Positions 1 through 6,546 of a DNA stretch of 11,418 nucleotides are shown here, one piece after another. The position numbers and the translations under genes were made by a program. The stretch is from Candidatus Alistipes excrementipullorum. GTDB taxonomy: Bacteria; Bacteroidota; Bacteroidia; Bacteroidales; Rikenellaceae. The stretch lies in assembly GCA_019113665.1 (NCBI GenBank), contig DXGW01000206.1, positions 1 through 11,418 on the forward strand, given 5' to 3'. Every line of letters begins with the position of its first letter. The stretch's first letter is position 1. A model generated the notes under the pieces. The model saw only the letters and a list, made by a program, of their open reading frames with translations. It ran no database searches and had not been told where the DNA came from.

Positions 1-2
1 TA

Positions 3-410
3 TGGACCATCGTAGTGCTGATTATTGCGGTAGCAGCGGCACTATTCATCTACTTCAGGTTCTATTTCGTCTTCGGCGAAGGTGTCAAGAGCGGTGAACT
101 GAACTATGTAGTCTACAAGGGCGTTCTATTCAAGACGTATGAAGGCAAGCTCATACAGTCTGGCATACGGTCGAAGACGGCCGGCTCGATACAGTCGTAC
201 GAATTCGAGTTCTCGGTCGACAACGAAGACCTTGCCCGCCGCCTGATGCTCGAAGGAGGCAAGACGGTAGAGCTCCACTACAAGGAGTATTTCGGAGCGT
301 TGCCCTGGCGCGGATTTACAAAATTCATCGTCGACAGCATCATCACAAAGCCTTCGGTCCAGGCAGTACCGTCACAGCAGCTGCCCGAGGTCAAGGGCAA
401 TGAGATATAA
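3..410 (+). CDS. Small membrane-anchored protein of unknown function (5' end outside window)
   Basis: The frame is open from the left edge (codon phase at position 3) to a TAA at 408-410, so the true start probably lies upstream; a GTG at 15 is only an internal candidate. The visible protein opens with a hydrophobic segment (WTIVVLIIAVAAALFIYF) that looks like one N-terminal membrane anchor. About 110 soluble residues follow, with GEGVKSGELNYVVYKG, FKTYEGKLIQSGIRS and ALPWRGFTKFIVDSI. I recall similar short proteins in Bacteroidota, sometimes mislabelled 6-phosphogluconate dehydrogenase. Nothing here resembles that enzyme: there is no Rossmann fold and the length is far too short. Function is unknown. 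The stop overlaps the next start by one base (TAATG), which suggests an operon with the pseudouridine synthase. Confidence 0.75.
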   Translation, partial: WTIVVLIIAVAAALFIYFRFYFVFGEGVKSGELNYVVYKGVLFKTYEGKLIQSGIRSKTAGSIQSYEFEFSVDNEDLARRLMLEGGKTVELHYKEYFGALPWRGFTKFIVDSIITKPSVQAVPSQQLPEVKGNEI

Positions 411-2035
411 TGCCTCACAGCGAAATCCGACTGCACGGTTTCGACACGAATGTCGACGCGGCAGACCTGCCCGACAGGTTCAATGACCCGTTCGACTACG
501 AGCCGCACCCGCTATGCGTAGCTGCGGCCGGTATGGTGCGCTCTTATATGAAGACCCGCAGCGAGTGGGGCGACGAGATAGCCGCCGGCAAGATGTTCGG
601 CGTGCTGGTCGTGCGCGACGCAGAAGACCGTATCGGATTTCTGGCAGCCTTTTCGGGGAATCTGGCAGGCGACAACGACCACCCCTATTTCGTTCCTCCG
701 GTCTACGACATGCTTCGCCCCGGCGACTTCTTCCGCCGCGAAGAGGCTGAAATTTCGGAAATCAACCGCAGAATCTCTGAATTGGAGTCAGCCCCCGAAC
801 GCATCGCGGCCATACGGTACGCCGCCGAAATCGGGGAATTGGCTGCAGCGGAACTTGCACGGGCCAAAGAGACCCTCAACGGGAACAAGGCCAGGCGTGC
901 CGAACGGCGGCTGCATACCGATGATCCGGCTGAACTCGACGCGATGATACGCGAAAGCCAATACCAGAAGGCCGAATACCGCCGCCTGAAACAGCTTTGG
1001 GACAAACGCATTTCCGATGCCCGCGCCGCAGCTGACATCAGCGAAAAGAGGATATCAGCACTTAGAGCCGAGCGCAAAAGGCGTTCGGAAGCGCTTCAGA
1101 TGCGTCTTTTCGAACATTTCGTCATAATGAACGCCCGGGGCATGACCAAAAACCTGTGCGAGATATTTGCCCCGACGCCACAACGCACGCCTCCGGCCGG
1201 AGCAGGCGAATGCGCAGCCCCGAAACTGCTGCAATATGCTTACGCCAACCGCCTGCAGCCTGTCGCCATGGCCGAATTCTGGCTCGGCCGGTCACCCGTG
1301 GGAGAGATACGCCACGAAGGGTGCTACTACCCTGCCTGCCGCGGCAAATGCGGCCCCATACTCGCATTCATGCTCGACGGCCTCGATGTCGAGCGGCACC
1401 GCCAAAGGGAGACACCTTCCCCGACCGTCATATACGAAGACGACAGTCTTGCCGTCATCAACAAGCCCGCCGGAATGTTGTCCGTAAAAGGTAAGGGCTC
1501 CGCACCGTCCGTAGAGGAGTGGGCCCGGCAGCGTTTCAGGAATGCGGAGCGGACGATGGTGGTCCACCGCCTCGACATGGAGACTTCGGGCATCATTCTG
1601 GTCGCCAAGGACCTCGACACATACCGCAAACTTCAATCGCAATTCCACGACCGAACGATAGTCAAACGGTACGAAGCCCTTCTCGACGGCCCGGTCGCGG
1701 CCGACAGCGGCCGTATAGAACTGGCTCTGAGACCCGACCCGCTCGACAGACCTCGCCAGATAGCGGACCCGGAGCACGGCAAGCAGGCCGTAACGGAATA
1801 CCGTGTTACGGAACGCCGCGCAGAGGTCACGGCCGTAGAATTCACACCACGCACAGGCCGCACGCACCAACTGCGCGTACATTCGGCACACCCGCTCGGA
1901 CTCGGGACTCCGATTGCCGGCGACGCCCTCTACGGACACCCTTCATCACGGCTTTTCCTGCACGCCTCGCACATCGAGTTCCGCCACCCGGCAACCGGCG
2001 AGACGATGGTTTTCGACTGCGAATCCGGATTCTAA
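410..2035 (+). CDS. Long RluA-family pseudouridine synthase with coiled-coil N-terminal extension
   Basis: This enzyme should isomerise uridine to pseudouridine in rRNA or tRNA in the cytoplasm. The catalytic domain is at the C-terminus, about residues 338-535. It has the opening YEDDSLAVINKPAGMLSV, the signature HRLDMETSG with catalytic Asp389, and GRTHQLRVH (483-491). The protein is 541 residues, against roughly 220-330 for E. coli RluA, RluC or RluD, because of a long N-terminal part. That part has a globular start (about 1-105), a charged, probably coiled-coil region (about 110-228), and a linker with C305-x4-C310-x3-C314 (CYYPACRGKC) just before the catalytic domain. As I recall, similar long versions occur in other Bacteroidota, so this is probably a phylum-typical architecture and not a new fusion. 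The target uridine cannot be told from sequence. The start ATG overlaps the upstream stop, suggesting translational coupling. Confidence 0.93.
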   Translation: MPHSEIRLHGFDTNVDAADLPDRFNDPFDYEPHPLCVAAAGMVRSYMKTRSEWGDEIAAGKMFGVLVVRDAEDRIGFLAAFSGNLAGDNDHPYFVPPVYDMLRPGDFFRREEAEISEINRRISELESAPERIAAIRYAAEIGELAAAELARAKETLNGNKARRAERRLHTDDPAELDAMIRESQYQKAEYRRLKQLWDKRISDARAAADISEKRISALRAERKRRSEALQMRLFEHFVIMNARGMTKNLCEIFAPTPQRTPPAGAGECAAPKLLQYAYANRLQPVAMAEFWLGRSPVGEIRHEGCYYPACRGKCGPILAFMLDGLDVERHRQRETPSPTVIYEDDSLAVINKPAGMLSVKGKGSAPSVEEWARQRFRNAERTMVVHRLDMETSGIILVAKDLDTYRKLQSQFHDRTIVKRYEALLDGPVAADSGRIELALRPDPLDRPRQIADPEHGKQAVTEYRVTERRAEVTAVEFTPRTGRTHQLRVHSAHPLGLGTPIAGDALYGHPSSRLFLHASHIEFRHPATGETMVFDCESGF

Positions 2036-2041
2036 AAAACA

Positions 2042-2074
2042 GGCGCTGCAACGGACCGGTCCGTTCACAGCGCC
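2042..2074 (-). terminator. Intrinsic terminator for the minus-strand GH3 gene
   Basis: The outer arms GGCGCTG (2042-2048) and CAGCGCC (2068-2074) enclose a perfect inner palindrome, AACGGACC/GGTCCGTT (2050-2065). Read on the minus strand, the hairpin is followed by TGTTTTTT (2041-2034), so it fits a rho-independent terminator for leftward transcription. The T-run overlaps the stop codon of the rightward RluA gene. There is no T-run on the plus-strand side. Confidence 0.65.
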
Positions 2075-2115
2075 CCGAAACACCCAACCAACTAACTATA
2101 ACTGATGTTCCGAAT

Positions 2116-2135
2116 AAAACAGCCCTTTAAGGGCT
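2116..2135 (-). terminator. Possible second, weaker leftward terminator
   Basis: AGCCC and GGGCT (2121-2135) pair around a TTTAA loop. On the minus strand the hairpin is followed by G and then TTTTATT. It lies 16 bp beyond the GH3 stop codon. The stem is short, so this is weaker than the hairpin at 2042-2074. Confidence 0.4.
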
Positions 2136-2150
2136 TTCAGAGCCAACCTT

Positions 2151-4234
2151 CTACTCTACCTTGAAGGGAAGTTCAAAACTGATGTCGGCAGACGACGTTC
2201 CGAGCGAAACGACATAATCACCGGCATTGAAGGCCCAGCCATGCTTCACATCGTCCCAGAACATGAGATCCTGCGTATCGATCTCGAACTCCACAACGGT
2301 CTTCTCGCCAGGTCTCAGGTTGACCTTCCGGAAGCCCTTCAACTCCTTTTTCGGACGCAGAACCGTAGGATTCTTCTCCGAGATGTAGAGCTGGACGACT
2401 TCTGCACCCTCGCGGTCACCCGTATTGGTCAGCAGCACACTTACCTTCACCGGTTTGTCAGCCTTCATCGTCGACGAGGAGAGGCGCGCCTTACCCAGCG
2501 AGAAGGTCGTATATGAGAGACCGTAACCGAACGGGAAGAGAGGCTCGATGCCCTTGGTCTCATACCAACGGTAACCGACAAGCACCGACTCGTCGTAATT
2601 GACGTCGTAGACACGGAAGAAGTATTCGTTCACGTTGCGCATCATCTTAGCGCCCTTGGGAACGCTGTTGCGTGCCGGCGAATCCGAGAAATCCTTCTCG
2701 ATGGTCATCGGGAGCTTGCCCGAAGGGTTGACCTTGCCTACGAGAATATCGGCCATGGCCCTCAGGCCGTTCTGACCGGGATACCAGTCATAGAGTATGG
2801 CGGCAGCCTTGTCGGCCCACCCTGTCATGCGTATACCCGACCCCGAGTTCACGACCACAACAGTGTTGGGATTGTTCTCTACGCACATCTTGACAAATGC
2901 CTCATCGGCCGACGGCAGTGCGAACGGGCGTTCGGTGCTCTCGGCGTCAATCGTCCCGACGCTTGCGATTACGATGTCGGCCGCAGCTATCATCTCCACG
3001 GTAGGATCCTTTGCAACGGTCAGGTTGTTGCCGAACTTCTCGCGGAGGGCATCGGTCATCGTCACGTTGTCGAAGCCTATAACCTCGGCCGAGCCCTTGC
3101 CGCGCGGTCACTCCGTAGCGAAACGTCCCGTCAACAGCACCTTCAGCCTGTTATTGGCATCGATAGGGAGCACACCGTCATTCTTGAGCAGCACGGCTCC
3201 TTCCGAAGCGACCGTGTAGGCCACGTCGGCATGGCGTGCGAACATCTCGTCGAGCGACCCCTCGAACTTGCGGTCCTCGTACAATCCGAACGCCACGCAT
3301 GTGGCCACTATCGGACGGATCATGGCCTCGATCTCACGTTCGCTAACCTTTCCTTCGGCATAGAGATCCCTGGCAACCTTCTCGATATAGAATTTCGGGG
3401 TTCCGCCCATGTCTATGTTCTGACCCGACCTGATTATCTTCTCCCAGTCGTACGTCGACGACCAGTCCGAAACCACACCTCCGCGGAAACCGAGCTCCCC
3501 GCGCAACAACTCCTTGATCACATGCTCGCTCTGGCCGCACCACTCCCCGTTGAGCTGGTTGTAGGCCGTCATCACGGTAGCCACACCGGCATCTATACCG
3601 GCCTTGAATCCGGGCATGTAGATCTCATGCACGGCACGCTCGTCGATGACCGAATTCGAGCGACGACGGTAAAACTCGGTGCTGTTGCCCAGGAAATGCT
3701 TGAGGCAGGCGGCCGTACCGGTGGACTGTATGCCGGCAACGTAATTCTCGGTCATGCGCGACGTCAGCCACGGGTCCTCGCCGAAATACTCATAGTTGCG
3801 TCCGCACTGCGAGTTGCGGTAAATATTGAGGCCGGGGCCCAGCAACACCTTTACGTTATTGGCCTGGCACTCCTCGCCCACCGCGCGGGCATATTCATAC
3901 GCCAGCGACGGGTTGAACGTTGCCGACAGCATGATCGGTGCCGGAAAGGCTGTCGACTTGTCGAGCTGCTCGACAAGGCCGCTGCCGCGCAGGTCGCGGT
4001 TCAGGCGTACGCCCTGCGCCGCGTCCGACAGGAAAACATAGGGCACCCCCTTCTCGGGCACGCCGTTGAAGAAGAAGTTGCGATAGCCGTGCGTCATCTC
4101 CAACTTCTCATCGATGGTAAGCCGGGCAATGATCTCATCGGCACGTCGATAGGCTTCGTCCCAGCTCATGCGCTGCTGGGCCGCAACGGAGCACGTCAAC
4201 GCGAGCGCCGCAACAAGATAATTTTCAACACCAT
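2151..4234 (-). pseudogene. GH3 beta-glucosidase-type glycoside hydrolase, disrupted by in-frame TGA and damaged start
   Basis: When intact this would be a secreted or periplasmic family 3 glycoside hydrolase releasing terminal sugars from oligosaccharides. In order it shows: a signal-peptide-like LVAALALTCSVAAQQ; the GH3 N-domain with GRNYEYFGEDPW, KHFLGN and GFRGGVVSDW (nucleophile Asp codon at 3465-3467); a C-domain with ESTERPFALP (around 2920-2942), the likely acid/base region; and a C-terminal fibronectin III-like domain with VLLTNTGDREGAEVVQLYI. The frame is the same on both sides of a TGA at 3108-3110, and family sequence continues straight through it (GRFATE, stop, PRGKGSAEVIGF), so the gene is complete but for that codon. 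At the 5' end no ATG in this frame precedes the signal peptide. An ATG at 4234 is one base out of frame. Downstream of the TGA, an ATG at 3065 could restart only the C-terminal part. A smaller possibility is a functional gene with sequencing errors. Confidence 0.8.
3108..3110 (-). other. In-frame TGA stop inside the GH3 gene
   Basis: On the minus strand the codons read ACG GAG TGA CCG CGC GGC AAG, with no frame change. Recognisable GH3 sequence lies on both sides. TGA is used as an ordinary stop elsewhere here (sigma remnant, PepSY-like and DUF4269 genes), so genome-wide reassignment is unlikely. Confidence 0.85.
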
Positions 4235-4247
4235 AAATTTCGAATCG
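4199..4247. other. Head-to-head junction of two 5'-damaged genes
   Basis: Leftward from here runs the GH3 gene, whose signal peptide has no in-frame ATG. Rightward runs a sigma factor whose region-2 half is absent. In the sigma frame, residues such as NKIIFNTINFESMEQ (about 4212-4256) could still be sigma-derived, but everything to the left is only the antisense of GH3. The breakpoint therefore most likely lies between about 4210 and 4250. I see no insertion sequence, target duplication or long inverted repeat marking it. Confidence 0.55.
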
Positions 4248-4523
4248 ATGGAACAGAACCGTGTATGGGAGAACCTCGCCATGCGCGACTTCATCGACTC
4301 GTCGAACGAATCGCCCATGTCGGCCATAATGATAGAGGAGGTGCTCTCGCTGTGCGACCGCCTGCCGGCGCAGACCGCCCGCATATTCAAGATGAGCCGC
4401 ATCGAAGGCATGACAAACAAGGAGATAGCCGCTGCGCTCGGGATATCGCAACGCACGGTCGAGAAACACATATCGCTGTCTATAAAGCGGTTCCGCGAAA
4501 TGCCGCTATACAAAAAGCTGTGA
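4248..4523 (+). CDS. ECF-type RNA polymerase sigma factor, region 4 only (probable 5'-truncated remnant)
   Basis: The last 55 or so residues are a typical sigma-70 region 4 helix-turn-helix, which would read the -35/-33 promoter box. LPAQTARIFKMSRIEGMTN leads into KEIAAALGISQRTVEKHISL and then IKRFREM. ECF sigma factors of Bacteroidota are usually about 160-200 residues, with region 2 first. From the first ATG at 4248 only 91 residues remain, and no region-2 sequence (core polymerase and -10 binding) is visible upstream in any plus-strand frame. The frame stays open further left, but there it is the shadow of GH3. I read this as a truncated gene. A LuxR-like or stand-alone HTH protein is less likely, given the sigma-style LPxxxRxIFxMSR motif. 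Transcription ends at the strong hairpin at 4539-4574. Confidence 0.7.
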   Translation: MEQNRVWENLAMRDFIDSSNESPMSAIMIEEVLSLCDRLPAQTARIFKMSRIEGMTNKEIAAALGISQRTVEKHISLSIKRFREMPLYKKL

Positions 4524-4538
4524 CGGCAGCCACAAAAC

Positions 4539-4574
4539 AAAATCCGCCGTTCCCGTACGGGAGCGGCGGATTTT
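4539..4574. terminator. Bidirectional intrinsic terminator
   Basis: AAAATCCGCCG (4539-4549) and CGGCGGATTTT (4564-4574) are perfectly complementary, and the inner part TCCCG/CGGGA extends the stem. Both strands end in a T-run. It lies between the convergent sigma remnant and nitroreductase genes and can serve both. Confidence 0.85.
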
Positions 4575-4587
4575 CAATATTCATGCA

Positions 4588-5097
4588 CTACAGTTCGTAT
4601 GCCACCTCGGAGAGAGGTTTGCGCTTCTTGTCGGTCGGAGAATCGGCCGCATAACCCACAGGCACTATGGCAACGGGATAAATGCCTTCGCTGAGACCGA
4701 GAGCCTCGGTACACTTCTCAACGTCGAAATTGCAGACCCAGCAGGTGCCGAGACCGCAGTCTGCAGCCGCAAGGCAGATATGTTCCGCAGCTATGGCGGC
4801 ATCGATATCGGCATGGTCATGCCCGTCGCAACCGCGTTTCCACGACTGCGTGCGGTCGGCACATACGACTATATATAGAGGAGCCTCGGCAAGCCACTCG
4901 CGCTTGTAGCACGAGCATAAGGCCGCACGACGTTCGGCGCTCTTCACAACCACGAATCGCCATGGCTGGAAATTGACGGCCGACGGCGCCAGACGAGCAC
5001 ATTCGAGCACGTAATCGAGCTTCTCCTGCTCCACGGGTTGCGAAGAGTAGCGGCGCACGGAATAACGCCGCCTTACGAGTTCAAGAAAATTATCCAT
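4588..5097 (-). CDS. Nitroreductase-family FMN-dependent oxidoreductase
   Basis: The gene encodes a 169-residue cytoplasmic flavoprotein of the nitroreductase superfamily, which uses NAD(P)H and FMN to reduce nitro compounds, quinones or similar acceptors. The physiological substrate cannot be told from sequence. Family marks are the N-terminal phosphate-binding RRRYSVRRY (residues 9-17), LAPSAVNFQPWRF (37-48), the helix IAAEHICLAAADCGLGTCW (102-120) and PVAIVPVGY (141-149). The length is that of the short single-domain members. I chose the ATG at 5097 (MDNFLEL) because that is where the family similarity begins, and because a -7-like TATATTTG at 5131-5124 would leave almost no leader for the alternative ATG at 5118 (MNNKKQG). 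If 5118 is used, the protein is 176 residues. The gene is divergent from the flavodoxin-ferredoxin gene at 5228. Confidence 0.9.
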   Translation of the reverse strand: MDNFLELVRRRYSVRRYSSQPVEQEKLDYVLECARLAPSAVNFQPWRFVVVKSAERRAALCSCYKREWLAEAPLYIVVCADRTQSWKRGCDGHDHADIDAAIAAEHICLAAADCGLGTCWVCNFDVEKCTEALGLSEGIYPVAIVPVGYAADSPTDKKRKPLSEVAYEL

Positions 5098-5123
5098 ACC
5101 CTGTTTTTTATTGTTCATGTCTG

Positions 5124-5131
5124 CAAATATA
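5124..5131 (-). promoter_or_regulatory. Candidate -7 box for the nitroreductase gene
   Basis: On the minus strand TATATTTG matches the Bacteroidota -7 consensus TAnnTTTG and sits about 27 bp upstream of the ATG at 5097. No TTTG occurs 19-21 bp further upstream, so support is partial. Confidence 0.4.
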
Positions 5132-5172
5132 ACCTTTTCCGCACAATATTCCACTCTGGCCGCCAAATCGGA

Positions 5173-5204
5173 TTTGACATTTAACAAGCCTGATAGTATA
5201 TTTG
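5173..5204 (+). promoter_or_regulatory. Bacteroidota consensus promoter for the EFR1-type gene
   Basis: TTTG (5173-5176), a 20-bp spacer, and TATATTTG (5197-5204) exactly match the TTTG-N19-21-TAnnTTTG consensus. Transcription should start near 5210, giving a leader of about 15-20 nt before the ATG at 5228. This is the clearest promoter in the window. Confidence 0.75.
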
Positions 5205-5227
5205 CATAAACAAACAAAATCCATCTT

Positions 5228-6037
5228 ATGAAATCACGCGTCATCTGCTTTTCGCCCACACGTACCTCGTTCCGCGTGGCCGGAGCCATAGCCGAGGGGC
5301 TCGGCGGTGAATCCGTCACTACGGATCTCACGCTGCACACTCCCGATCCGATCCGCATCGAGAGTTCCGAAACGGCTGTTTTCGCATTTCCCGTCTATGG
5401 AGGGCATCTTCCCGGCATCGCAGTCGAGCGGCTTGCCGCCATCGAAGGCAACGGAAGCCCGGCCGTAGTAGTCGCAGTCTACGGCAACCGTGCATACGAC
5501 TCGGCGCTGGACGAACTGGCCGGGATCGTTCGCAAACAGGGTTTCAGGGTGATAGCCGCAGCGACATTCATCGGCGAGCACTCATACAGCGACAGCCGTT
5601 ACCCCATTGCCGCCGGCCGACCCGACGCAGAGGATCTGGCCGCAGCCGTCGGATTCGGCAGGGAGATCGCCGCAAAACTCGGGCGCAATGACATGACGGA
5701 GGTCGACACATCGGCCATCAGAAAGCCTGGACAACCGCTGTTCCCGCTGATAAGGTTCATTTTCGGGGTATTGTCTTTACGCTCCGGAAAACGACCCTCC
5801 CCCAAAGCCCCGACCACGGATCCGGAGCTGTGCACCCACTGCGGAGCCTGTGCAGCGAACTGCCCTGTCGGAGCCATAAAGCCCGGTGACGAACTCAACA
5901 CCGATGCCGGCCGCTGCATAAGGTGCTGCGCCTGCGTAAAAAAATGCCCGCGGAAAGCACGGTCGTTCGACACACCGTTCGCAAGGCTTCTGTCCGAGAA
6001 TTTCAAGACCGCGAAAAAACCGCAGACCCTGCTGTAA
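5228..6037 (+). CDS. EFR1-family flavodoxin / 2[4Fe-4S] ferredoxin fusion
   Basis: This is a 269-residue electron-transfer protein. The N-terminal half is flavodoxin-like (about 1-150): CFSPTRTSFRVAGAIAEGL holds the FMN phosphate loop (residues 9-14), followed by FPVYGG (54-59) and AVYGNRAYDSALDEL (83-97). The C-terminal part has two classical [4Fe-4S] motifs: C202-x2-C205-x2-C208-x3-C212-P and C230-x2-C233-x2-C236-x3-C240-P. Cys234 is an extra cysteine inside the second motif. The known EFR1 family has this architecture, and its members are thought to shuttle electrons in anaerobes; the partners here are unknown. The protein is probably cytoplasmic, with no signal peptide. A residue stretch around 172-182 (LFPLIRFIFGV) is hydrophobic and may form a helix between the domains. 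The gene has its own consensus promoter and is divergent from a nitroreductase, a possible redox partner by context only. Confidence 0.9.
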   Translation: MKSRVICFSPTRTSFRVAGAIAEGLGGESVTTDLTLHTPDPIRIESSETAVFAFPVYGGHLPGIAVERLAAIEGNGSPAVVVAVYGNRAYDSALDELAGIVRKQGFRVIAAATFIGEHSYSDSRYPIAAGRPDAEDLAAAVGFGREIAAKLGRNDMTEVDTSAIRKPGQPLFPLIRFIFGVLSLRSGKRPSPKAPTTDPELCTHCGACAANCPVGAIKPGDELNTDAGRCIRCCACVKKCPRKARSFDTPFARLLSENFKTAKKPQTLL

Positions 6038-6039
6038 CA

Positions 6040-6081
6040 AAATACAAGAGACGCTACCGCATGGTAGCGTCTCTTGTATTT
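6040..6081. terminator. Long bidirectional terminator hairpin
   Basis: Two 19-nt arms (6040-6058 and 6063-6081) are perfectly complementary around a GCAT loop. The outer ends are AAATAC and GTATTT, giving T-rich tails on both strands. It lies between the convergent EFR1-type and PepSY-like genes. Confidence 0.85.
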
Positions 6082-6105
6082 ACACTGTCATTGAGGTCTC
6101 GGGCG

Positions 6106-6546
6106 TCAGTCGTCGATACGCACCATTTTGCCGCTTCCTTCGATATCGAACTCCAGACCGTTGTCGAGCGTCACCTCGTACAATCCGTTATCCAAAGATA
6201 TCTCGATGATGACATTACGGGGAAACTCCCGACGCACGGTTTCGAGTACTGCCGGCGGAATTATGGCATCGGGTACGGTCTGACCGTTACCGTCGACCTC
6301 CTTCCAGCGACCTTTGCGGTCGAACTCCACGGAGAATCCGTTGGCCAAAGTAACCTCATACTCAAGGCTGAACAGGTCCTTGTCTGCAAGCGACCTCACA
6401 ACCTCGACATCGGGGAAATGGGCCGTGATAAAACTGCGGGCCTGCTGCGGCAGGGACGCAAAGGCCACGGGGCGTTCACTGTCGTTAAGCGCCATGACAT
6501 CGAGCATCGAAATGCACATGAGGAGTGCAATAAAAATCCTTTTCAT
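6106..6546 (-). CDS. PepSY-like domain protein, exported
   Basis: A 146-residue protein with an N-terminal signal peptide (MKRIFIALLMCISMLDVMA, cleavage probably near residue 19), so likely periplasmic. The mature part holds two tandem PepSY-like units. The first, about 30-86, contains ITAHFPDVEVV, FSLEYEVTLANGFSVEFDRKG and W81KEVDG. The second, about 97-146, contains VRREFPRNVIIEI, LYEVTLDNGLEFDIEGSGK and MVRIDD. Such small Bacteroidota proteins are common. They are thought to bind ligands or inhibit peptidases, but their role is not established. The ATG overlaps the TGA of the upstream DUF4269 gene (ATGA, 4 bases), so translation is probably coupled. This is the last gene of a three-gene leftward operon ending at the hairpin 6040-6081. 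Confidence 0.85.
   Translation of the reverse strand: MKRIFIALLMCISMLDVMALNDSERPVAFASLPQQARSFITAHFPDVEVVRSLADKDLFSLEYEVTLANGFSVEFDRKGRWKEVDGNGQTVPDAIIPPAVLETVRREFPRNVIIEISLDNGLYEVTLDNGLEFDIEGSGKMVRIDD

Noticed and set aside
1292..1939. Minus-strand open frame of 215 codons inside the RluA-family gene
   Set aside because: It is antisense to the catalytic domain with intact HRLD and GRTHQLR motifs.
3108..3110. TGA as selenocysteine or as a genome-wide sense codon
   Set aside because: TGA ends other genes here, no convincing selenocysteine element follows, and GH3 enzymes have no selenocysteine at this site as far as I know.
3231..4247. Long plus-strand open frame continuous with the sigma remnant
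   Set aside because: It is a shadow of the GH3 gene on the other strand. No sigma region 2 motif is visible in it.
4235..4469. Open N-terminal extension of the GH3 frame (about 78 residues starting MFLDRALRYPERSG)
   Set aside because: It is the antisense of the sigma region 4 sequence, has no signal-peptide character at its start, and would put the real signal peptide inside the protein.
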